NCBI GenBank assembly: GCA_030522415.1
Contig: CM060124.1
Span: 30,378,754 to 30,442,753 of the forward strand
Length of the DNA stretch: 64,000 nucleotides
Origin: Channallabes apus
Lineage: Eukaryota; Chordata; Actinopteri; Siluriformes; Clariidae
Direction: 5' to 3'
Numbering within the stretch: the first letter of the stretch is position 1; each line of letters opens with the position of its first letter. A program made the translations under genes and the position numbers. Below, piece after piece: positions 24,336 through 35,900 of the stretch. Below the pieces are notes generated by a model. The model made no database searches and was not told the origin of the DNA. It saw only the letters and a list, made by a program, of their open reading frames with translations.

Positions 24336-27300
24336 GCTCAGGACTGATTATTTTAAGCTTCACCTAACAAATAGCTCTTGTTTACTGAGAGTTTTGTGTG
24401 TGTGTGTGTGTATGTTATATAAGTATAATTAAATGTGTCTGAGGATACTAAAGCATAACTTTACAGTACGAGTCTGTTTAGAACATTGAGAGGAAAACAT
24501 TAGGAACATTAGGAATGTTAGGAGACCTGAGCTTGTGTGTATAGGTGTGTAGTTCTGACCCATACTGTGTAGATGACAATAAAGCAGTAAAGTTCCTCAG
24601 TTCCCTCAGGGGCTCAACTGAGATAAATTAAGAGGAATCATGTGACCAGCAGTGATTTGCAGAGAAGAATCTCAGGAGTTCTGTTCCTAAGAACATACTT
24701 GCTTCATGTTTGTGTCCCCTTAGTTGACATACATCACACACGCATGTGTAGAAGTGAAGGCGGGCTCAAAGCGGATGATGTTTGATCCGTGGTTGGTGGG
24801 TCCAGCGTTCGCTCGTGGTTGGTGGCTTTTACACGAACCTCCACCTGATGCACTAGACAGACTCTACACTACAGATCTGGTCTACATCAGCCACATGCAC
24901 TCAGACCACCTCAGGTAACCCCACCCATCATTAGGTCATTAGCTCTCATAGGCATCTACCCTATGCCATACCCAATGTTATACTGTAAATCAAACTCTAC
25001 ACCATACCCTACACCATGCTCTACACCATACCCTACACCATACGCTACACTGTACTCTACACCATACCCTAAACCATATGCCGCATAATACTCTGCACAC
25101 ACTCTACACTGTACCCTACACCATATTTTACACAGTACCCTACACTGCACTCCACACTGTGCTCTACACCATATTCTACACTGTACCTCACACAATACTC
25201 TACTCCCTGTACCCTACACAATACTCTACTCTGTACCCCACATCATACGCTATGCCATACTCAACACTACACCCAACACCATACTCTACACTGTACATTC
25301 TACCCAATGTCATATACTGTACTACAGCATAGTCTAACTTAGCATACGTTACACCACATGTCTCCCAAAACATGTAACCACATGTCATGTTGATGCAGAG
25401 AACTACAATTGTTATTGGTCCACCTGGTAGCATCACCTCTCCTGTTTCTTTTTCTACAATTCCATTTTTGTATTGAGAAAAACATGGACCAATTAGAAGA
25501 AGTTGTTTCAACATTTCACTGAAGTTTGAAAGTTTGCACATTTGCCCAGTGCACAAAGCCAACAACTCATTTTGGGTGATACATTGCCATAAACCTCAGC
25601 ACAATGTCAAAGAGACCGCACTGCCAACTTGTGGTTTGGAGGTGTAACAGCAATGTGATACAGATACACCATTGCATAAAAATAAATGCTAACATTATCA
25701 TAGGTCACTTGCAGTGCCTTTGTTTGGTGTAAACATTGTATGACTTAATATTGAACCATAAATCGGCTTTAAATGTAATTAAATATTACCATGACAAATA
25801 TTTAGATAAGTCCTTGTATCTGTACATCAGCCAAATAATCATGATAGAAAAAGAAAATGATAACAGAAATGACTGGATTGATCTGACCAAAGTGCTGATT
25901 CCTTTATAAGATGTATACTTTATTGCAGTGTAAATACTGTGTGTTTATGGTGTGTTATTTTTTTTCAGCTATCCCACACTGAAGCTACTCGTTGAGAGGA
26001 GACCAGATTTACCAATATACGTCGGAAACACAGAGCGTCCCGTTTTCTGGCAAGTTGTGACTCCTTCCTGATTTCATTTAGCTTGGGACTCAGTGAAACA
26101 TTTAAACATGTGTAATGCATGTACTATATCACGTTCCATCACAGGTATCTTGGGAAAAGTGGTGTGAAACTGTCAAACATCAATGTTGTTCCATTTGGCG
26201 TCTGGCAGAATGTGAGTGTTGGTTTCTGTCTGTCTCAGCATGCAGTTCCCATTAAGTGATGGATGATTCAAGTGTAACATTATTCCAGAACTAAACTTTA
26301 AGAGGAGTCTAAGGCTACGTTTACACTGTCAGGTAAATGTGACCCAATTCCGATTTTTTTGCTCATATGTGACACATATCGTTCTATGTCCGTGTAAACA
26401 GGAAAAAAACGCATGCATTCCGATATTTCGAGATCGGTTTCAGGCCTCCTTCATATGTGGAAATAAATCAGATATAAATCAGATACGTGCTAATGTGATT
26501 GCCGTGTAAACAGACAGATCGGATTTCCTGAGGCATTGTGTTCTGTACGTCATTAAAACTGCGACTTCTTCGCGGTTTAATGACGTAATGTTATTCTCCG
26601 GTGGAAGCATGTGTGGAATTATAGCATCGCAGGTGACATGGAAAAGGAAAAGCACCCCCCCCCCCCCACACACACACACACCCCGCCTTGTGTTAATGTT
26701 TATTTGGGCTAAATAACATTAAATCAGTATTTGATGAATAAAGCATGTGTGCAGGCTGCAATTATGACGTTTTTTTCTCCTCCTCCGTTTTAAAACCATG
26801 CTGACGTTTCGCGAACTTTGCATACATATATAGCAGAGATAGCGTTAAGCATATTTCACCTTCTTCTATCTTGGCTACTGTGCAGCGCAAGAACCTCCCT
26901 TTAAGTATGCGTGATGTTTCAGATGGTATGGCGAGTGTAAACACGTGAATCGGATATGAGTCATAGTTAAAAGAACGTGTAAACAGACGGTCAAAAAAAT
27001 CAGATATAGGCAACAAATCGGAATTAAGCATCGAGACCTGGCAGTGTAAACGTAGCCTAAAACTAGTCAAGTGTAGAATTTCACTTGTAACTAGTTATGT
27101 GTGAATATCATAAACTCTACAGTGCTCAGAGTGCAGGTTGATGTTGAGTTGTGTAGCTGCTTAAAATTATTCTTCTGGGATTTCAGGTAGATGAACATTT
27201 GCGGTTTATGATCCTGATGGACGGCATTCACCCGGAGATGGACACCTGTATTATTGTGGAATATAAAGGTAATGTTTTAATAAATCAGAGATCATGTACA

Positions 27301-28778
27301 GTACATTAGTCGTCACACCCTGAAACTGCTTAAAACCTTTATTATTAATATAGTATTTACAAACATTCAGGCATGTCCTTCCCCCTTAGGTCACATGATT
27401 CTGAACACAGTGGACTGTACACGTCCCAATAATGGCCGCCTCCCACATGGAGTGGATGTGATGATGGGTGACTTTGCTGGAGGAGCTTCAGGATTCCCCA
27501 TGACCTTCACAGGGGGGAAATATACTGGTCAGCCGCCTGTCTATCTGTCTGGCTTTGTATCTGTCTGTCTGATTAACCTTATGCCTGTCTCTCTATCTTA
27601 GTCTGCATTTATTTTTGTCAGTCTGTCTCTTTATCAATCTGACTTTATGTCTGTCTGTCTCTCTACCTTTCTGTCAATCTGACTTTATGCCTGGGTGCCT
27701 AGATAGATAGACAGACAGACAGACAGTTAGATAGAAAGACGGTGTCTCGCTGTCTGCTAATGTTGGGGCTAGTAATCTTCACCATGGACAACCACCACCT
27801 GATATGTTCTGATATAAATAGATGGGCTTTAGTCAAGAAAACACCTCCAGCAAGCAGGTGGCTGAGTCCATGACCACCAAAGTGTGGTGTTGAGACTGGT
27901 GAAGCTGGTGGTGGGTTCCTCCAGGACGTGATGTCCTCCAGTGAGGAACCACTAGCAGATACACTAATTTCTATGAAAACAATCCCAGACTCTCAGACAG
28001 ATTTTTAACAGTGGGCAATTAACCACCAGTTTAAAGCAAGACCTACCCATTTGATCAATGGATTCACCTTGGCACAGGGGGTTGGTTGGGGGGTGGGAGG
28101 TAGAGCAATGCAGGTCGAAACATATGGGGAATTCTCCATCTGCAGCAGCTTTAACACACAGCACTAGCACAACAGGCCCTGAGGGACTTGGCAAGCCCCA
28201 TTGATGTGTGTTAGTGAAATGTGTAAATACCAACATAGACACACAACAGCACAATGAGGATGTTTTTATAATCAGCATGTGCCCACTGTCTCATGAGAAA
28301 CTCTCACCGCTGCAGTGATGCCTTCAGACTGAACACCACACTACAGGAACCTCAGAGTGTCTGTCAGCTTAGAGCAAAATCTCAATGAGGTTCCTGTTCC
28401 AGACACTTTTTAGATGTTTCCTTAATCCATTTCCTAGTGAATACATAGAATATAAATCCATAAATGAATGCCTTATTTAAATTATAGAGTGAGAATAATG
28501 AAGCTCATTGTGTAATAATGCAATAAAAAACATCTACAAATATCATTTGTGCTGTAAATAATCACTTGTGTCATATTGTCCGGGTGTATGACTGCACAAA
28601 GGTAATTTTTTATTTGTTTAAAGGTTTTTTCAACCTTAATTACAAGCTGTTTCATATAAAACAATAAAGTGTTTCACCTAAAAGCCCAAGAAGTGATAAA
28701 AGATCATAAAAACATGAAATCCGGTGACTTATCTCACACAGGAGTTGTGAAATTGTGTGTCTCTCTGTGTGTGTGTGT

Positions 28779-28816
<38 letters not shown>

Positions 28817-29924
28817 CACAGAGAGCTGGAAAGCAAGTTTTATCAAAACTGAAAGGAGGAAGTTATTGAACTATAAAGCTCAGTTGGTGAAGATCCTGAA
28901 GCCGAAAGTGTACATTCCGATCGCTGGCTACTTCACCGAGGCACATCCATCCGACAGGTCATAATAATAATACTAAAAACATTAATAATAATCAGAATAT
29001 AAAAGCCCAGAGTTAAGCATTATAGTATCCGAGTGGCGCAGTGGTAAAGTGCTCGCCCTATCATCCGGAATTTGCAAGTTCGGTTCCCGGTTGATGCTGT
29101 AACCTGATGTACAAACCAAACGATGTAATCATAACAACAGTCTATCAAAGAAAACTAGCAGGAAACATGATTTTAAAGAACACTAATATGGATGTTGATG
29201 TGGATTGTTGATGTTGTAGGCAGAGGTGGAAAGTAATGAATTACATTTACTCGCGTTACTGTAATTGAATAGGTTTTTTGTGTATTTCTACTTTTTAAAG
29301 TAGTTTTAAAAATCTGTAATTTTACTTTTACTTAACTACGTTTTGTTTGAAGTATTGTAATTCGCTACATTTTAAATCATATTCGCTACTGAGTAAAAAA
29401 TGAATGAATGAAAATGCTAAAATAATAAAAATATTATGCTTGGTATGAATGCTCCGTTGCGCCGCGTGTGTGTATCATGTCCTGGTCACGCGCCGCTCCA
29501 AACTCCACTCCAGGTTTTCTGACTGTCCCCACATCAGCATCTTCCTGACCCTCCACACGGTCGCTTCCGCCCTGAGAGTGATGTCATAATCTAGCGCGAC
29601 CATATATAAACCGGAGAGAGACGCAGGAAAGAGGAAAGAGGTCGTGATTTTGGCGTTTTGATATTTGGTTGTGTATTCCGTTTTGACTTTTTGCCTCCAA
29701 TTGACTTTGATTATTGCTTTGTCCCTTTGGTTTGGTTGGTCTTTGTATATATTTGTAGATAATTTCATTGTTTTTGGTTTAGGGAGTCTGGGAAGGTACC
29801 TGTATTTTTGTTTGTGTGTTTTTTTTTTTTTTTTTTGCAGGTAATCTAGCTACTAAATATAAATACTATTTTGTTTATTATTTAGGCCTGGGTCCACCCT
29901 GAATCTGATCCTCCTCCTCCTCCT

Positions 29925-29976
<52 letters not shown>

Positions 29977-32900
29977 CAGACCTCATTATTTCATCAGTAA
30001 ATGATTGGATCTAGTTCTTTACTTGTACTTAACTTCACTTGTACTTAAGTAAAATTTCACTGAAGTAACAGTACTTGTACTTGAGTACAAAATTTTATTA
30101 CTCTTTCCACCTCTGGTTGTAGGTACATAAAGGAGATGAACACAAAGAACGACCCTGTGGAACTGAACAAATTGGTCAAAAACTCCTGTCCTGAGGTTTT
30201 CACCTGGACACCTGCACCAGGCGCCGTGCTGGATCTGTGCCTCGCCCTCAAACAAGGGTGTGTGTGTGTGCGTGTGTGTGTATAAAATACATCTTCTGAA
30301 ACAGTTTATACAGGCAACGTAGTTCTGACTTATATGACTTATATGTTAATGTAAAATGACTTTTTGTAATATATGTAATACAAACCGGATTCCAAAAAAG
30401 TTGGGACACTAAACAAATTGTGAATAAAAACTGAATGCAATGATGTGGAGATGGCAAATGTCAATATTTTATTCAGAATAGAACATAAATCACGGAACAA
30501 AAGTTTAAACTGAGAAAATGTATCATTTTAAGGGAAAAATATGGTGAATCAAAATGTCATGTTGTCAACAAATCCCAAAAAAGTTGGGACAAGGCCATTT
30601 TCACCACTGTGTGGCATCTCCCCTTCTTCTTACAACACTCAACAGACGTCTGGGGACCGAGGAGACCAGTTTCTCAAGTTTAGAAATAGGAATGCTCTCC
30701 CATTCTTGTCTAATACAGGCCTCTAACTGTTCAATCGTCTTGGGCCTTGTTTGTCGCACCTTCCTCTTTATGATGCGCCAAATGTTCTCCATAGGGGAAA
30801 GATCTGGACTGCAGACTGGCCATTTCAGTACCCGGATCCTTCTCCTACGCAGCCATGATGCTGTGATTGATGCAGAATGTGCTCTGGCATTATCTTGTTG
30901 AAAAATGCAGGGTCTTCCCTGAAAGAGATGACTAGATATTGTTCTAGAACCTGAATATATTTTTCTGCATTGATGGTGCCTTTCCAGACATGCAAGCTGC
31001 CCATGCCACACGCACTCATGCAACCCCATACCATCAGGGATGCAGGCTTCTGAACTGAGCGTTGATAACAACTTGGGTTGTCCTTGTCCTCTTTGGTCCG
31101 GATGACATGGCGTCCCACATTTCCAACAAGAAATTCAAATCGTGACTCGTCTGACCACAGAACAGTCTTCCATTTTGCCACACTCCATTTTAAATGATCC
31201 CTGGACCAATGAAAATGCCTGTGCTTGTGGATCTTGCTTAGAAATGGCTTCTTCTTTGCACTGTAGAGTTTCAGCTGGCAACGGCGGATGGCACGGTGGA
31301 TTGTGTTCACTGACAATGGTTTCTGGAAGTATTCCTGAGCCATCCATCCATCCATCCATTTTCTTCCGCTTATCCGAGGTCGGGCTGCGGGGGCAGCAGC
31401 TTCAGCAGGGATGCCCAGACTTCCCTCTCCCCGGCCACTTCTTCCAGCTCTTCCGGGGGGATCCCAAGGCGTTCCCAGGCCAGCCGAGAGACATAGTCCC
31501 TCCAGCGTGTCCTGGGTCTTCCCTGGGGTCTCTTTCTGTGGGGCGTGTCCGGAACACCTCACAAGGGAGGCGTCCAGGGGGCATCCTAAATAGATGCCCA
31601 AGCCACCTCATCTGGCTCCTCTCGATGCGGAGGAGCAGCGGCTCTACTCTGAGCCCCTCCCGGATGACTGAGCTTCTTACCCTATCTCTAAGGGAGAGCC
31701 CAGACACCCTGCGGAGGAAACTCATTTCGGCCGCTTGTATTCGCGAACTTGTTCTTTCGGTCACTACCCACAGCTCATGACCATAGGTGAGGGTAGGAAC
31801 GTAGATCGACCGGTAAATTGAGAGCTTTGCCTTTTGGCTCAGCTCCTTCTTCACCACGACGGACCGATACATAGCCCGCATCACTGCAGACGCTGCCCCG
31901 ATCCGCCTGTCGATCTCCCACTCCATTTTACCCTCACTCGTGAACAAGACCCCGAGATACTTAAACTCCTCCACTTGGGGCAGGATCTCACTCCCAACCA
32001 TGAGAGGGCACTCCACCCTTTTCTGGCTGAGGACCATGGCCTCAGATTTGGAGGTGCTCATTCTCATCCCAGCCGCTTCACTCTCGGCTGCGAACCGATC
32101 CACTGAGAGCTGTAGGTCGCAGGATGATGAGAACAACAGAACATCGTCATCTGCAAAAAGCAGTGACCCAATCCTGAGCCCACCAAACTGTACCCCCTCA
32201 ACGACCTGGCTGCGCCTAGAAATCCTGTCCATAAAAATTATGAACAGGATCGGTGACAAAGGGCAACCCTGTCGGAGTCCTACTCTCACCGGAAACAGGA
32301 CCGACTTACTACCGGCAATGCGGACCAAGCTCCGACACCGGTCGTACAGGGACCGGACAGCCCTTAACAGGGAATCCGATATCCCATACTCCCGGAGTAC
32401 CCCCCACAGGACTCCCCGAGGGACACGGTCGAATTCCTTCTCCAAGTCCACAAAGCACATGTAGACTGGTTGGGCAAACTCCCATGCCCCCTCCAGGATC
32501 CTGAGCCCATTCTGTGATTTCCTTTACAGTAGCATTCCTGTTTGTGGTGCAGTGTTGTTTAAGGGCCCGGAGATCATGGGCATCCAGTATGGTTTTACGC
32601 CCTTGACCCTTACGCACAGAGATTGTTCCAGACTCTCTTAATCTTCAGATGATATTTTGCACAGTTGATGATGATAACTGCAAAGTCTTTGGAATTTTTC
32701 GCTGGGTGACACCTTTCTGATATTGCTCCACTATCTTTCTGCGCAACATTGTGGGAGTTGGTGATCCTCTACCCATCTTGGCTTCTGAGAGACACTGCCA
32801 CTCTGAGAAGCTCTTTTTATACCCAATCATGTTGCCAATTAACCTAATTACTGTTAATTGGTCTTCCAGCTCTTCGTTATGCTCAAATTTACTTTTTCCA

Positions 32901-35900
32901 GCCTCTTATTGCTACTTCTCCCAACTTTTTTGGGATTTGTTGACACCGTGAAATTTGTAATCAACATAGTTTTCCTTTAAAATGATACATTTTCTCGGAT
33001 TAAACTTTTGATCTGTCATCTATGTTCTATTCTGAATAACTTTTTTGGAATCTGGTTTGTATTTCAAATGCTACATATTGTCATGTTTCTTACGGTGTCT
33101 GCGTCGGAGGTGTGTGCGAGGCATGATCGCGGAGGCGAGCTGACGGTTCAACAAAGTCCTTTATTTTTATCTTCAAACAAAAACATAAAATAAACAAGAT
33201 CCCTCCAACACAAACTAAACTTAAACGACTAATGCTAGACGCCTGGCTGGAGTTCAGCCAGGCTATTTATAGCAAACATAAACACAAATCATCAAATTAA
33301 CTTCCCTCGGTTCAGGTGAGCTTCTACGTCACCTGACCGAGGTGCAAACTGGGAAACGAAGTCAAAAACAAAACTTAAACTAAACTACAAAACAAAAACA
33401 AAAACCGGGCGTTAGGCGCCCTCTAGGGGTCAACCGTCACAGTACCCCCCCAAAAAAAATGCTCCTCCGGAGCATCATCGGAGGCCCCGGACACCCACCC
33501 CAATGTTCTACCTTCCACCTCCTGACCAGGAGGCTGGGTGACGGGGCTGGAGACGTGTTCCGTCGTGGCAGGGCTGGAGACGTGCTCGGCCGTGGCAGGG
33601 CTGGTGACGTGCTCGGCCGTGGCAGGGCTGGTGACGTGCTCGGCCGTGGCAGGGCTGGTGACGTGCTCGGCCGTGGCAGGGCTGGTGACGTGCTCGGCCG
33701 TGGCAGGGCTGGTGACGTGCTCGGCCGTGGCAGGGCTGGTGACGTGCTCGGCCGTGGCAGGGCTGGTGACGTGCTCGGCCGTGGCAGGCCTGGTGACGCG
33801 TTCGACGACGGCATTGTAGCGGTCACTGCGCTCGACGACGGCGTTGGAGCGGTCACTGCGCTCGATGACGGCGTTGAAGCGGTCACTGCGCTCGACGACG
33901 GCGTTGGAGCGGTCACTGCGCTCGACGACGGCGTTGGAGCGGTCACTGCGCTCGACGACGGCGTTGGAGCGGTCACTGCGCTCGACGACGGCGTTGGAGC
34001 GGTCATTGCGCTCGACGACGGCGTGGGAGCGTGCACGACGCTCGACGACGGCGTTGGAGCGTGCACGGCGCTCGACGACGGCGTTGGAGCGTGCACGGCG
34101 CTCGACGACGGCGTTGGAGCGTGCACGGCGCTCGACGACGGCGTTGGAGCTTGGGCAGAGCTCGACGACGGCGTTGGAGCGTGCACGGCGCTCGACGACG
34201 GCGTTGGAGCGTGCGCGGCGCTCGACGACGGCGTTGGAGCGTGCACGGCACTCGACGACGGCGTTGGAGCGTGCACGGCGCTCGACGACGGCGTTGGAGC
34301 GTGCACGGCGCTCGACGACGGCGTTGGAGCTTGGGCGGAGCTCGACGACGGCGTAGGAGCTTGGGCGCAGCTCGACGACTGCGTTGGAGCTTGGGCGGAG
34401 CTCGACGACTGCGTTGGAGCTTGTGCGGAGCTCGACGACTGCGTTGGAGCTTGTGCGGAGCTCGACGACTGCGTTGGAGCTTGTGCGGAGCTCGACGACT
34501 GCGTTGGAGCTTGTGCGGAGCTCGACGACTGCGTTGGAGCTTGTGCGGAGCTCGACGACTGCGTTGGAGCTTGTGCGGAGCTCGACGACTGCGTGGGAGC
34601 TTGTGCGGAGCTCGACGACTGCGTGGGAGCTTGTGCGGAGCTCGACGACTGCGTTGGAGCTTGTGCGGAGCTCGACGACTGCGTTGGAGCTTGTGCGGAG
34701 CTCGACGACTGCGTGGGAGCTTGTGCGGAGCTCGACGACTGCGTTGGAGCTTGTGCGGAGCTCGACGACTGCGTTGGAGCTTGCCCTGCGCTCGACGACT
34801 GCGTTGGAGCTTGTGCGGAGCTCGACGACTGCGTTGGAGCTTGCCCTGCGCTCGACGACGACGTTGGAGCTTTTGCGGAGCTCAACGGCGGCGTTGGAGC
34901 GTGCACTGCGCTCGACGACGACGTTGGAGCTTTTGCGGAGCTCAACCGCGACGTTGGAGCGTGCACTGCGCTCGACGACGACGTTGGAGCTTTTGCAGAG
35001 CTCAACCGCGGCGTTGGAGCGTGCACTGCGCTCGACGACGACGTTGGGGCTTTTGCAGAGCTCAACAGCGGCGTTGGAGCGTGCACTGCGCTCGACGACG
35101 ACGTTGGAGCGTTTGCAGAGCTCAACAGCGGCGTTGGAGCGTGCACTGCGCTCGACGACGACGTTGGAGCTTTTGCAGAGCTCAACAGCGGCGTTGGAGC
35201 GTGCACTGCGCTCGACGACGACGTTGGAGCTTTTGCAGAGCTCAACAGCGGCGTTGGAGCGTGCATTGCGCTCGACGACGACGTTGGGGCTTTTGCAGAG
35301 CTCAACAGCGGCGTTGGAGCGTGCACTGCGCTCGACGACGACGTTGGAGCTTTTGCAGAGCTCAACCGCGGCGTTGGAGCGTGCATTGCGCTGGACGACG
35401 ACGTTGGAGCTTTTGCAGAGCTCAACAGTGGCGGTGGAGCGTGCACTGCGCTCGACGACGGCGGTGGAGCGGTCACTGCGCTCGACGACGGCGGTGGAGC
35501 GGTCACTGCGCTCGACGACGGCGGTGGAGCGGTCACTGCGCTCGACGACGGCGCGGGAGCGTGCAGTGCGCTCGTCTGCGGCGCGGGAGCGTGCAGTGCG
35601 CTCGTCTGCGGCGCGGGAGCGTGCAGTGCGCTCGAAAGCGGCGCGGGAGCGTGCAGTGCGCTCGAAAGCGGCGCGGGAGCGTGCAGTGCGCTCGACTGCG
35701 GCGTGGGAGCGTGCAGTGCGCTCGACTGCGGCGTGGGAGCGTGCAGTGCGCTCGACAGCGGCGTGGGAGCGTGCAGTGCGCTCGACAGCGGCGTGGGAGC
35801 GTGCAGTGCGCTCGACAGCGGCGTGGGAGCGTGCAGTGCGCTCGACAGCGGCGTGGGAGCGTGCAGTGCGCTCGACAGCGGCGTGGGAGCGTGCAGTGCG

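Larger units (their letters stand above)
30601..32830 (-). pseudogene. Tc1 transposase pseudogene in three pieces
   Basis: Minus-strand pieces: an N-terminal helix-turn-helix region (32645-32830, with RRKIVEQYQKGVTQRKI), a middle part beyond the Rex3 (about 30825-31343, with WSDESRFEF and MVWGCMS) and a C-terminal part (30601-31071, with FQQDNARAHSA and SPDLSPMENIW). These are the DD34E catalytic blocks. A LINE insertion and at least one frameshift between the last two pieces inactivate it. Confidence 0.85.
30381..33059 (-). mobile_element. Tc1-like transposon, split by a Rex3 LINE
   Basis: The ends CAAACCGGATTCCAAAAAAG and CTTTTTTGGAATCTGGTTTG are flanked by TA (30379-30380 and 33060-33061). 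It is a different Tc1 family from the one in intron 1. Without the Rex3 insertion (31344-32497) it is about 1.5 kb. It lies at the start of CMAH intron 10. Confidence 0.9.

Noticed and set aside
24956..25332. Short frames on both strands in the CTACACCATACC minisatellite
   Set aside because: Tandem repeat translation only; it lies between CMAH exons 4 and 5 with no splice or start context.
24940..25370. CRISPR-like array
   Set aside because: Units are contiguous and variable in length with no unique spacers; this is a eukaryotic minisatellite.
29030..29104. Functional tRNA gene
   Set aside because: Box A and box B resemble tRNA, but stems do not pair convincingly and no terminator T-run follows; SINE fragment is more likely.
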